Below, in pieces: positions 1 to 7,900 of a stretch of DNA of 64,000 nt. The stretch's first letter is position 1; each line of letters begins with the position of its first letter. This DNA comes from Sinorhizobium sp. B11 (lineage in GTDB: Bacteria; Pseudomonadota; Alphaproteobacteria; Rhizobiales; Rhizobiaceae): NCBI GenBank assembly GCA_039725955.1, contig CP091034.1:3970501-4034500 (forward strand), in the 5' to 3' direction. The notes under the pieces are model-generated. The model was not told the origin of the DNA. It saw only the letters and a program-made list of their open reading frames with translations, and did no database searches. The position numbers and the translations under genes are program-made.

Positions 1-266
1 CGGTTGCCCGCACATTGGGCTGCTTGCGGGCGCTGTCGCGCGCGACATCGATCAGCGCATTCGGCTCCTCGGCGCCCGCCGAAAGAATGCCGCGCGCGCG
101 ATGATATTTGAACGAACGTCCGACAAGGTGCACACCGTGGGCAATCAAGGCCGAGGCGACGGTATCGCCTTCGAGCGCCGTATAGCTCTTGCCATCGAAG
201 GTAAAAACGCGCAGTCCTCGCGGGCGTCAGCCGGCCCTTGCCGACGATACGGTTCGCGCCGCTCAT
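1..266 (-). pseudogene. soxA: Sarcosine oxidase alpha subunit, 5' part, apparently frameshifted; runs off the window
   Basis: This is the N-terminal part of the large FAD/NAD-binding subunit of heterotetrameric sarcosine oxidase, which oxidises sarcosine to glycine and passes the one-carbon unit to tetrahydrofolate. The ATG at 266-264 overlaps the soxD stop in an ATGA arrangement, which fixes the start. The first 21 codons read MSGANRIVGKGRLTPARTAR plus F. The family-like continuation (FDGKSYTALEGDTVASALI, then HGVHLVGRSFKYHRARGIL and AEEPNALIDVARD) is in another frame. The switch lies at or just before a run of five A on the plus strand (203-207). One extra base there, or loss of a CG pair beside it, explains it. 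In the second frame a stop follows directly upstream, so a simple alternative start does not rescue the gene. A sequencing or assembly error in the homopolymer is as likely as real inactivation. The rest of the gene lies outside the window. Confidence 0.72.
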
Positions 267-604
267 TGCGCCTCTCCTTCAACAGCTTCATAGGTCTCGA
301 CCGGTGCATGCGGCTCGGCCGCTGTGCCGATCTCAGGCTTCGGTTCGCCGGCCTTGTAGGTCATGATGAACTTGTCGCTCACGGTATCGCGTGCCGCATT
401 GAAGAAGCGCCCGCAACCATGCATGTGGCGCCAACGTTCGAAAATCAGGCCTTTCGGGTTATCGCGCAGGAAGAAATATTCCTCGAACTCTTCATCCGAG
501 ATCGAAGCGATATTGGTCGGCCGGGCGATATGGGCGTCGCCGGCACCCCGGAATTCGAGCTCCGAGCGCTCTTCCTGACAGTAAGGGCAGTAGATCAGCA
601 GCAT
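263..604 (-). CDS. soxD: Sarcosine oxidase delta subunit
   Basis: Small zinc-binding subunit of heterotetrameric sarcosine oxidase, 113 residues. It starts MLLIYCPYCQEERSELEF; the CPYC pair near the N-terminus and the later HGCGRFFNAARDT segment supply the conserved Cys/His zinc ligands of the family. The aromatic stretch EEYFFLRDNPKG, followed by a W-R-H segment, is also typical. The start is the ATG at 604-602, preceded by an AGGAC ribosome site and 13 bases after the soxB stop. An upstream in-frame start at 628 would lie inside soxB and is not needed. The stop overlaps the soxA start by four bases, so soxB-soxD-soxA are translationally coupled in the usual family order. Confidence 0.93.
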   Translation of the reverse strand: MLLIYCPYCQEERSELEFRGAGDAHIARPTNIASISDEEFEEYFFLRDNPKGLIFERWRHMHGCGRFFNAARDTVSDKFIMTYKAGEPKPEIGTAAEPHAPVETYEAVEGEAQ

Positions 605-617
605 GATTGTCCTCGTG

Positions 618-1871
618 TCAGTGCGCAACGGCGGCAGCTGCCGCCTCGTCGATCAGCCGCCCGCTGCGGAAACGCTCCAGCGTCAGTCCGGCATTGAACT
701 TGTGCGGCTCGTCGCGGGCAATCAGGTGGGCAAAGAGATTGGCCGAACCGGGTGTCGCCTTGAAGCCGCCGGTACCCCAGCCGCAATTGACGTAGAGCCC
801 GGGAACCGGCGTCTTCGACTGGATGGCTGACCGGTCCGGCGTGTTGTCGACGATACCGCCCCACTGGCGCATCATCTTCACGCGGCGGAACATCGGGAAG
901 AGCTCGCAGATGGCGTCGAGCGTATGCGTGATGATCTGCAGGCCGCCGGTCTGCGAGTAGGAATTATACTGGTCCGTGCCCGCACCGATGACGAGTTCGC
1001 CCTTGTCGGACTGCGAGATATAGGCATGCACCGTGTTCGACATGACGACGCAGGGGAAGATCGGTTTCAGCGGCTCGGAAACCAGAGCCTGCAGCGGGCT
1101 CGATTGCAGCGGCACGCGTACATCCGCCATCTTCATGATTGTCGTCGTGTGGCCGGCTGCAGAGACCGCGACCTTCTTTGCGCCGATGAAACCCCTGCTG
1201 GTCTCGACGCCGGTCACGCGACCGTCCGGACCGCGGCGGATGCCGGTGACTTCGCAATTCTGGATGATGTGAACGCCACGGTCGGACGCCGCACGCGCAT
1301 AGCCCCAGGCAACCGCATCGTGACGCGCCGTACCACCGCGGCGCTGCAAGGCAGCCCCGTTGATCGGGTATCGTGCCGTCGCCGAAATATCGAGCGGCGG
1401 ACAATAGGCCTTGGCCTGCTCCGGCGTCAGCCATTCATTGTCGATGCCATAGAGCCGGTTGGCATGGATATGCCGCTTGAAGCTCTGCTGGTCGTGCACA
1501 TTGTGCGACAGCATCATCACGCCGCGCGGCGAATACATCACATTGTAATTGAGCTCCTGCGACAGCCCTTCCCAGAGCTTCATCGAGTGCTCGTAAATGT
1601 GCATGCTCTCTTCATAGAGATAGTTGGAGCGGATGATGGTGGTGTTGCGGCCGGTATTGCCGCCTCCGAGCCAACCCTTTTCCAGGACCGCAACATTGGT
1701 GATGCCGTGTTCCTTGGCGAGGTAATAGGCAGCGCCGAGCCCGTGGCCGCCGCCACCAATGATGATGACGTCATATTCGGGTCGCGGCTCCGGCGAAGTC
1801 CACTGCTTTTCCCAGCCCCTGTGCCCGCGCAGAGCCTCCCGCGCTACGGCAAAAACCGAATATTTCCGCAT
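618..1871 (-). CDS. soxB: Sarcosine oxidase beta subunit
   Basis: FAD-containing catalytic subunit of heterotetrameric sarcosine oxidase (DAO family), 417 residues, the usual length. After about 30 residues comes the Rossmann FAD motif (VIIIGGGGHGLGAAYYLA), then the acidic end of the second strand (VAVLEKGWLGGGNTGRN) and a TTIIRSNYLYEES segment close to the flavin site. The C-terminal CGWGTGGFKATPGSANLFA segment is conserved in the family. It is the first gene of the soxB-soxD-soxA run. The reaction releases glycine, 5,10-methylene-tetrahydrofolate and hydrogen peroxide, so the operon feeds methylated amines (glycine betaine, creatine or choline breakdown) into one-carbon metabolism. The 240 bases upstream (1872-2111) hold the promoter region shared with the divergent FecR gene; no clear operator was seen there. 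Confidence 0.95.
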   Translation of the reverse strand: MRKYSVFAVAREALRGHRGWEKQWTSPEPRPEYDVIIIGGGGHGLGAAYYLAKEHGITNVAVLEKGWLGGGNTGRNTTIIRSNYLYEESMHIYEHSMKLWEGLSQELNYNVMYSPRGVMMLSHNVHDQQSFKRHIHANRLYGIDNEWLTPEQAKAYCPPLDISATARYPINGAALQRRGGTARHDAVAWGYARAASDRGVHIIQNCEVTGIRRGPDGRVTGVETSRGFIGAKKVAVSAAGHTTTIMKMADVRVPLQSSPLQALVSEPLKPIFPCVVMSNTVHAYISQSDKGELVIGAGTDQYNSYSQTGGLQIITHTLDAICELFPMFRRVKMMRQWGGIVDNTPDRSAIQSKTPVPGLYVNCGWGTGGFKATPGSANLFAHLIARDEPHKFNAGLTLERFRSGRLIDEAAAAAVAH

Positions 1872-2111
1872 CCGCCATCATCTCCTTCAGGCAAAGGCAT
1901 TTTCGTCGTGGCCATACAAATCGCAAATCGAATTGCGGCACAACGGTTCTTTTGCGACGTGAAAGAGCTTTTGTTTTGACACGACGCGCAGCATATCGCC
2001 TCTATTGGCGCGATCTGCCTTCGCGGCTGCGGCATAATCCTTTTCTCACCCAACAGGGCAGGCAGAACGAGCCTGCCGTAAATGTTAGTATCCCCTTATG
2101 TGGGGTGTTAG

Positions 2112-3308
2112 ATGTTGGGTTGGCGTAGCATATGGATCGCGGGCTTCTGCTTCGCGCTGTTAGGCGCATGGCCTGCGGCTGCCGCTGAACCTGTCGGCCA
2201 GGCGACCCTCATCAGAACCGAAGTGACGGGACAGGGCGGCCCGATCATCGTCAATGATGAGGTCCATCGTGACGAGCGTATCCGCACATCTCCATCTGGA
2301 CTCGGCCAGTTCATTTTCCGCGACGGCACCAAGCTTGCCGTCGGCTGGGGCTCGTCAGTCGTCATCGATAAATATGTCTTCGACGATTCCGATTCCGTCA
2401 AACGCCTTTCCATCAAGGCGGCCAAGGGCACGTTCCGCTGGGTCAGCGGCAACTCGAAATCCTCCGCCTACCAGATCCAGACGCCTGCGGGCACCATTGG
2501 CGTACGCGGCACCGCTTTCGATTTTTATGTCGGCCCCGACGGTACCACCGCAGTCGTGTTGCTGAACGGCGCGGCCACCTTCTGCGGCCCGGGCGGCTGC
2601 CGGCAGTTACAGCAACGTTGCGATTGCGTCATTGCGAGGCCGAACGGCAATATGACGGATGCGCAACCCGTCAATACCAGCGTTCTGCAGAGACTGGGCA
2701 ACCAGCGCGCCCTCCCATTCCTCTCCGGCAATCAGAGTTTGACGGGCGGCCTCGGCCTGCTCGGCGGCTGCCGGATGGCCTCGGCTGATCCCGACCGCAA
2801 AGACCGGCCTCGCCGGGAACTCCGGCTGCGTGATCCGGATCCGCAGCCGCCTCAACAATCCCCGCGGCGGGATGACCCACCAAAGCAACTGCCAGAAAAA
2901 CCGCATCATGATAAGCCTCACCATGATAAGCCGCACCATGATAAGCCCCACCACGATAGGCCGAAGGGTGGCTGGCACGACAAACACGACAGGCACGGCT
3001 GGAAGGACAGGGACGACAGACACGACCACCATCACGATCATGGAAGACCGGACCGGCACGAAGGGCTCGGTCGATCGGACAGGCATGATGGACCTGATAG
3101 GCCGAGCCGCACGGAAAGAGCTGACAACCGCCAGGACCGCAACCATCAGGACAGACCGAGCAGGCAGGAGACAAGCAGCGGTCAAAACCAGACTGCCGGC
3201 AGCGACCAGAGCGGGCGAAGAGATCGCGACCGTAACCACGATCGGGATCACGGCTGGGGCGGAAAAGGAAACCGGGACCGAAACGGTGGTCGGAACCACA
3301 ATCGCTGA
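2112..3308 (+). CDS. Secreted FecR-domain protein with a His/Asp-rich repetitive tail
   Basis: A 398-residue exported protein. A signal peptide (hydrophobic IWIAGFCFALLGAWPAAAA, cleavage after A-A-A) is followed by a FecR domain at about residues 25-175, with the typical repeated strands ending in the IQTPAGTIGVRGTAFDFYV motif and a short CGPGGC loop. From about residue 240 the protein becomes very polar and repetitive: four tandem HHDKP-type units, then a long run rich in D, H, R and N. The tail is unlikely to fold on its own; metal or polyanion binding is an inference. The stop lies four bases from the stop of the convergent CHASE2 cyclase. FecR and CHASE2-cyclase genes are often neighbours in proteobacteria, which suggests that the FecR protein senses or scaffolds in the periplasm for the cyclase. 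It is not a classical sigma-factor regulator: no ECF sigma gene or TonB receptor is nearby. Confidence 0.82.
   Translation: MLGWRSIWIAGFCFALLGAWPAAAAEPVGQATLIRTEVTGQGGPIIVNDEVHRDERIRTSPSGLGQFIFRDGTKLAVGWGSSVVIDKYVFDDSDSVKRLSIKAAKGTFRWVSGNSKSSAYQIQTPAGTIGVRGTAFDFYVGPDGTTAVVLLNGAATFCGPGGCRQLQQRCDCVIARPNGNMTDAQPVNTSVLQRLGNQRALPFLSGNQSLTGGLGLLGGCRMASADPDRKDRPRRELRLRDPDPQPPQQSPRRDDPPKQLPEKPHHDKPHHDKPHHDKPHHDRPKGGWHDKHDRHGWKDRDDRHDHHHDHGRPDRHEGLGRSDRHDGPDRPSRTERADNRQDRNHQDRPSRQETSSGQNQTAGSDQSGRRDRDRNHDRDHGWGGKGNRDRNGGRNHNR
2901..2960 (+). repeat. Four tandem 15-bp units coding HHDKP-type repeats
   Basis: Four nearly identical 15-base units (consensus cnncaccatgataag) follow each other in frame within the FecR protein gene and encode P-H-H-D-K/R. 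The last unit differs in two codons (CAC for CAT, AGG for AAG). Such in-frame repeats can expand or contract by slippage without shifting the frame. Confidence 0.9.
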
Positions 3309-3312
3309 CTGG

Positions 3313-5484
3313 CTACTCGACGGCCTGCTTTTCCGGCAGGCCGATATCCTCTCGAAAATGATCGTTTCTGGCCGATATCCGCTCATAGAATTCGGTAAGG
3401 CCGGCCATGACCTGTAGGCCGGCGAGTTTCGCGGCGCCAATCAGCTTGCGACTGTTCCGCGAACGCTCGCGCAAGGCACCCATCACCTCCTCATGGGCGA
3501 GATGAAGGGCACCGAATTGCGGCGAGGCAGCAACCTTCTCGTCGCCGACCACGGCAAAGATCTGCGTCCGGTTGCTCTTTCCCTTGAGCGGAAGGGCGCC
3601 CGCCTCCAGGAGCGCCGCGCCGCTTTGCGCCCGCGCCGTGGTGTCGGAGATCAGGATATCGAAGCCGACGTCCTTGCAGCAGGATTCGATACGCGCTGCA
3701 ACATTCACCGCATCGCCCACCGCAGAATAGTTGAAGCGTGTCTTCGCGCCCATATTGCCGACACAGGCGAGACCGGTATGGATACCGATGCCTATCCTCA
3801 CCTGCCGGGCGCTGCCGAAACCGAAAGCGTCCTGAGCATTGAGTTCATCAAGCGTCTCGCGCATGGCAAGTGCCGCCCGAAGCGCCTTTGCCGCATGATC
3901 GGAAACATCGACCGGCGCATTCCAGAAGGCCATGATGGAATCGCCGATGAATTTATCGAGCGTCCCCTCATTCCCGACGACATGGCGGCTGAGTGCATCA
4001 AGCAGCGTGTTCAAAAACTGGACGACGGCAATCGGCGTGAGCTTTTCACTGATCTCGGTGAAATTCCGGACATCGACGAACATCATGGTGAGCTCGCGCT
4101 CGTCCCCGCCGAGTTTCAACGCATCGGGCGTATGCTCGATGCGATGCAGCAGCGAAGGCGAAAGGTAATGGCCGAAGGCGCGCCGCACCTCCCGTCGCTC
4201 CCTGTCGATGACAAGGATACGGAACGATGTTGCCGCAAAATGCGTGATGGAGCCGCTGAGAATGGGCGCCAGCGGATCGAAGAGCAGACCCGCATAAAGA
4301 AAAGAGAACCACGATGCGACAAGTGCCATCGCGGTGATTGCCAGGCCGCAGACAAGTGCCACCGCCGGACTGACGAAGGTCGTGATGATGACGAGCATGA
4401 AACCTAGCACGGCGATGGACAGGATCTCCAGCCCGTCGGCCCAGTCCGGCCGCGACAGGTAACGGCCTGAAAGGATCTGCTCGACTGTCTGTGCCTGCAG
4501 CGAGACACCCGGCACGTTCTCGCCGAGTGCAGTGGTGCGGATGTCCTGCAGCCCGACCGCCGATGTGCCGATGAAAATGATGCTGCCGTCAATCTGTGCA
4601 GCGACGTCAGGGGCCACTCCACCGGCCGCAAGGATCTTTCCGGCCGAGACATAACGCTCTGCCCGGTTCGGCGTCACATAAAGCCAGATCTCTCCGGCAG
4701 CCGTCAGCGGAACGATGAAGTCGCCGATCTTCACCGATGTAATGATCCCTGCTTGGTCGGGCGCGCCGGCCAACACATAGGTGGAGGCACCCTGCGCGAC
4801 CCGCAGCGCTTCGATCGCAAGATTGGGATAAAACTGCTCGCCATCGCTGAGGAACAGCGGCACCGCGCGAACGACGGATGAAGGACTGCCGGGATTGAGA
4901 CTGACATGACCGAGCCCTGCGGCTTTCGCCTCCAGCCCCGGCCGGAGCGGCGTCGAAGCGCCGAGATGCGGAGGTGCGGCGAGCGGGCTTTCACCGGTAA
5001 AGGCAAAGCCGGCCTTCACTGGCGGCTTGTAATTGCCCTCGTTTGAAAGCCCGAAGCCGAGAACGACGGGCTTTCCTTCGATCGATTGCGCGAATATCTC
5101 GTCATTGTCGGGCAACTGTGCCGCCAGAGACGGATCGATCCCTTCGACCTCCCGGATGACATTGCGTGGGGACATCCGGTCAGGTTCGGCAAAGATGACG
5201 TCGAAGGCGATGGCCGCCGCTCCCATGTCGGAGAGACGGTTGACCAGCATGGCCAGCCTGTCGCGCGGCCACGGCCACTGACCGAACTCCCGCAGGGAAG
5301 CCTCGTCGATATCGACCACCCGGACCGGCATTGCTTCGAAACTGCGCGGCACGATGCGCTGATACTCATCGAAGGTAACCTCGCGGATCTGCTTCAGTAC
5401 GGGCGGATCGCTTGCCCGGAACATCGTAAGCGCAGCCACGATGATGAGGCCGATCAGCACACCGATCTGCTGCAATCGCGTCAT
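3313..5484 (-). CDS. CHASE2-domain class III adenylate cyclase
   Basis: A 723-residue membrane cyclase. An N-terminal membrane segment (about 8-20) leads to a periplasmic CHASE2 domain (about 25-345, with the VVDIDEASLREFGQWPWPR segment typical of CHASE2). Three hydrophobic segments (about 350-425) and a short linker lead to a class III nucleotide cyclase domain (about 462-650). Catalytic residues are present: metal-binding D471 (FVDVRNFT) and D515 (KFIGDS), purine-contacting K511 and D591, and transition-state N594 and R598 in the AVGDAVNVAARIE segment. The Lys/Asp pair predicts ATP rather than GTP as substrate. It converges with the FecR gene (four-base gap) and is divergent from another cyclase gene at 5740, so two cyclases share a 255-base intergenic region. 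The start ATG at 5484 follows a purine-rich GGGGAGG stretch. Confidence 0.92.
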   Translation of the reverse strand: MTRLQQIGVLIGLIIVAALTMFRASDPPVLKQIREVTFDEYQRIVPRSFEAMPVRVVDIDEASLREFGQWPWPRDRLAMLVNRLSDMGAAAIAFDVIFAEPDRMSPRNVIREVEGIDPSLAAQLPDNDEIFAQSIEGKPVVLGFGLSNEGNYKPPVKAGFAFTGESPLAAPPHLGASTPLRPGLEAKAAGLGHVSLNPGSPSSVVRAVPLFLSDGEQFYPNLAIEALRVAQGASTYVLAGAPDQAGIITSVKIGDFIVPLTAAGEIWLYVTPNRAERYVSAGKILAAGGVAPDVAAQIDGSIIFIGTSAVGLQDIRTTALGENVPGVSLQAQTVEQILSGRYLSRPDWADGLEILSIAVLGFMLVIITTFVSPAVALVCGLAITAMALVASWFSFLYAGLLFDPLAPILSGSITHFAATSFRILVIDRERREVRRAFGHYLSPSLLHRIEHTPDALKLGGDERELTMMFVDVRNFTEISEKLTPIAVVQFLNTLLDALSRHVVGNEGTLDKFIGDSIMAFWNAPVDVSDHAAKALRAALAMRETLDELNAQDAFGFGSARQVRIGIGIHTGLACVGNMGAKTRFNYSAVGDAVNVAARIESCCKDVGFDILISDTTARAQSGAALLEAGALPLKGKSNRTQIFAVVGDEKVAASPQFGALHLAHEEVMGALRERSRNSRKLIGAAKLAGLQVMAGLTEFYERISARNDHFREDIGLPEKQAVE

Positions 5485-5739
5485 GCGTTTCCGACCTCCC
5501 CTCGAGCCGGCCCCGGGGCCGTCCCGCCGCAGGCAAGCTACGCTTGTTTGACGCCAATGACCATTCGTTCATGCGCACAAGCTGAAAAACAAGCCGAAAG
5601 GCAACCCAGCACGAAATTACTTCCAGATTTGGTCATCGCTTTTGGCCCGACCGTCGAGCGCCGGCCTTGCCGCGCCTGCGGCGAAATGTTTCTGTGTCTC
5701 AGGGATTTGATAATTCAATCATTGTCGAGGGGATGAGCC

Positions 5740-7368
5740 ATGGCAGATCCGCAAGGAGCGACCACGGCAAGAACTGCGGAAAATTCGGCCTCTGCCGCCC
5801 GCAGAAGCGGCTATTGGCTGATCGCCGTCGTGCTGGCGATGCTGGCCGGGCTGCCGCTCGCTGTCTGGCTGGATATTAGCGACCTCTCTGAAAGCGCGCT
5901 GCGCCGGCAGGCGCGGGATATGAGTTCTCTCGTCACCAGCATACGCTCCTATTATTCGGCGAATGTCGTCGGCAGGGTCCTCGCCGCCCATCAGGCTGGC
6001 GATGTCAGCGGCACGGTCGTCTCGCATAACTATGCCAACATTCCAGGCGCCATTCCACTTCCCGCCACGCTTTCGCTGGAACTGGGCGATGTCATCAAGG
6101 AGCAGCAGGCCAACATCACCTATCGCTTCCTTTCTGACCTGCCCTTCAAGAATCGCGCGCCTCACGATCTCGACAATTTCGAAGCGGCATCACTCGCATC
6201 CCTGCGCGCCAATTCCAGCCAAACACTGACTGACCTCACCCGCGTCGGATTCACCGATACGTTGCGGCTCATCACGCCTGTGATCATGGGCCAGGCTTGC
6301 GTCGCCTGCCATAACACGCATCCTGAAAGCCCGAAAAGGGATTGGAAGGTAGGAGATGTGCGCGGCATTCAGGAGGTCATCATCCGCCAGCCCTATGCAA
6401 GCAATGTTCTCGCCTTCAAATATCTGCTCTGCTATTTCTTCTTCGTCGCCATCATCGGCATCAGCTTCATTTTTCTGCAACGCCAGCAGACGCGTGTCAT
6501 CCACAGTGCCAACCGCGACCTCGAAGCGGCGAACGAGTTCCTCGCCAGCGTCTCCCTGAAGATTTCCCGCTATCTGTCGCCGCAGATCTACAAGAGCATC
6601 TTCAGCGGCCAGAAGGATGTGGTCGTTCATACCGAGCGAAAACGCCTGACGATCTTCTTCTCGGACATCAAGGATTTCACCGCCACGACCGAGCGCCTGC
6701 AGCCGGAGGCACTGACGGAAATGCTGAACGAATATCTGACCGAAATGTCGACGATTGCACTCAAGCATGGCGGCACGGTGGACAAGTTCATTGGCGATGC
6801 CATGCTGGTCTTCTTCGGTGATCCGGAAACCAAGGGGGCAGAGGAAGACGCAAAGGCTTGCCTGCGCATGGCAGTCGACATGCAGCGCCGGCTCGGCGAA
6901 CTGAAGGAAAGATGGCGTCGCAACGGGACGGAAGAGCCCTTCGTCGTTCGCATGGGAATTAACAGCGGCTATTGCAACGTCGGCAATTTCGGCAGCAGCG
7001 ACCGCATGGACTATACGATCATCGGTGCCGAAGCGAACCTTGCCGCACGTCTGCAATCGATCGCCCAGGGTGGAGAAATCGTCGTCAGCTACGAAACCTA
7101 TGCGCTGGTGAAGGATATCGTCGATGCCCATCCTTTGCCGCCGATCACCATGAAGGGCATCCAGCGGGAGATCGTACCCTACGCCGTGGACGGACTGATG
7201 CTCGGCGCCGATCACAAGAGCCGCGTTCTCAGCGAACATCTCGCAGGACTGGACCTGCATCTGGACACGGCTCGGCTTGAGCCGGCGGACCGCGCCCGTG
7301 TTGTCGCCACGCTGAAGGAAGCGATCGCCGCTCTGGACGAAACGAAGCCTGAGAAGGCCCGCCCCTAG
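5740..7368 (+). CDS. Membrane nucleotide cyclase with a periplasmic c-type haem (DUF3365/Tll0287-like) sensor domain
   Basis: A 542-residue protein: membrane segment at about 25-43, a periplasmic DUF3365-type domain at about 45-220, a second membrane segment at about 225-247, a coiled linker, and a class III cyclase domain at about 300-490. The sensor domain carries a CVACH motif at residues 187-191 (C187, C190, H191), the covalent attachment site for c-type haem, so redox or gas sensing is likely. Cyclase residues present: D309 and D353 for metals, K349, N433 and R437. At the purine-selecting position where the neighbouring cyclase has Asp591, this protein has Ala430 followed by Glu (IIGAEANLAARLQ), so its substrate choice cannot be read with confidence. 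The start ATG at 5740 lies 12 bases after a GAGGGGAT stretch. The stop codon sits inside a terminator hairpin. Confidence 0.9.
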   Translation: MADPQGATTARTAENSASAARRSGYWLIAVVLAMLAGLPLAVWLDISDLSESALRRQARDMSSLVTSIRSYYSANVVGRVLAAHQAGDVSGTVVSHNYANIPGAIPLPATLSLELGDVIKEQQANITYRFLSDLPFKNRAPHDLDNFEAASLASLRANSSQTLTDLTRVGFTDTLRLITPVIMGQACVACHNTHPESPKRDWKVGDVRGIQEVIIRQPYASNVLAFKYLLCYFFFVAIIGISFIFLQRQQTRVIHSANRDLEAANEFLASVSLKISRYLSPQIYKSIFSGQKDVVVHTERKRLTIFFSDIKDFTATTERLQPEALTEMLNEYLTEMSTIALKHGGTVDKFIGDAMLVFFGDPETKGAEEDAKACLRMAVDMQRRLGELKERWRRNGTEEPFVVRMGINSGYCNVGNFGSSDRMDYTIIGAEANLAARLQSIAQGGEIVVSYETYALVKDIVDAHPLPPITMKGIQREIVPYAVDGLMLGADHKSRVLSEHLAGLDLHLDTARLEPADRARVVATLKEAIAALDETKPEKARP

Positions 7369-7395
7369 CTCCTTTTAGGCACGGGCGGGATTTTT
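7358..7395 (+). terminator. Intrinsic terminator overlapping the cyclase stop codon
   Basis: CCCGCCC at 7358-7364 pairs with GGGCGGG at 7383-7389, followed by ATTTTT. The stop codon TAG (7366-7368) lies in the loop side of the left arm. It isolates the cyclase gene from rpsU. Confidence 0.75.
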
Positions 7396-7547
7396 CCGCG
7401 CGGGCGCATATCCCGTCTGGACTTCATTCCGTCGATCTGATATCCCGCAACACCAATCGCAAGGCCGCGGCCGCGCGAACGTTATTTTTTTGCCCCAGGC
7501 GCTGCGCCGCCTTTCGGCATCAACCAAACCAAAGGAACGTGATTCTC

Positions 7548-7760
7548 GTGCAGGTACTTGTCCGCGATAACAATGTTGACCAGGCTCTCCGCGCTCTCAA
7601 GAAGAAGATGCAGCGCGAAGGCATTTTTCGCGAAATGAAGATGCGCGACTACTACGAAAAGCCGTCGCAGAAGCGTGCTCGCGAAAAGGCCGAGGCTGTT
7701 CGTCGTGTTCGCAAGCTGGCCCGCAAGCGCGCTCAGCGCGAAGGTCTGGTTGCACGCTAA
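7548..7760 (+). CDS. rpsU: 30S ribosomal protein S21
   Basis: Small basic ribosomal protein bS21, 70 residues from the GTG at 7548 (MQVLVRDNNVDQALRALKKK). It is fully typical of the rhizobial protein in length and in its Lys/Arg-rich C-terminal half. S21 sits on the 30S platform near the anti-Shine-Dalgarno region and helps initiation. An in-frame GTG at 7539 would add three residues, but it lies only two bases after the AAAGGA ribosome site (7531-7536). The GTG at 7548, eleven bases after it, matches the known N-terminus better. The gene is monocistronic, with a terminator on each side. Confidence 0.95.
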   Translation: MQVLVRDNNVDQALRALKKKMQREGIFREMKMRDYYEKPSQKRAREKAEAVRRVRKLARKRAQREGLVAR

Positions 7761-7801
7761 GGCGGTGCCGTCGTTTTTTCGACGTTTTCAGATGCATGTG
7801 T

Positions 7802-7835
7802 GGCGGGGGCGATAGGTTTCGCCGCCGCCTTTTTT
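7802..7835 (+). terminator. rpsU intrinsic terminator
   Basis: An 11-bp stem with one mismatch (7802-7812 with 7819-7829) and a six-base loop, followed by a run of six T. A strong Rho-independent terminator 41 bases after the rpsU stop. Confidence 0.88.
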
Positions 7836-7900
7836 AATTTTCTGCTGAAGATTGCATATCCGCTTTGCCGGATATGGTGCATGGGGGAAAGCGAGCCCGA

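Noticed and set aside
2830..3417. 195-codon frame on the plus strand within the tail of the FecR gene
   Set aside because: The Thr/Ile/Met-rich product is the +1 reading of the HHDKP-type repeats and runs past the FecR stop into the convergent cyclase gene.
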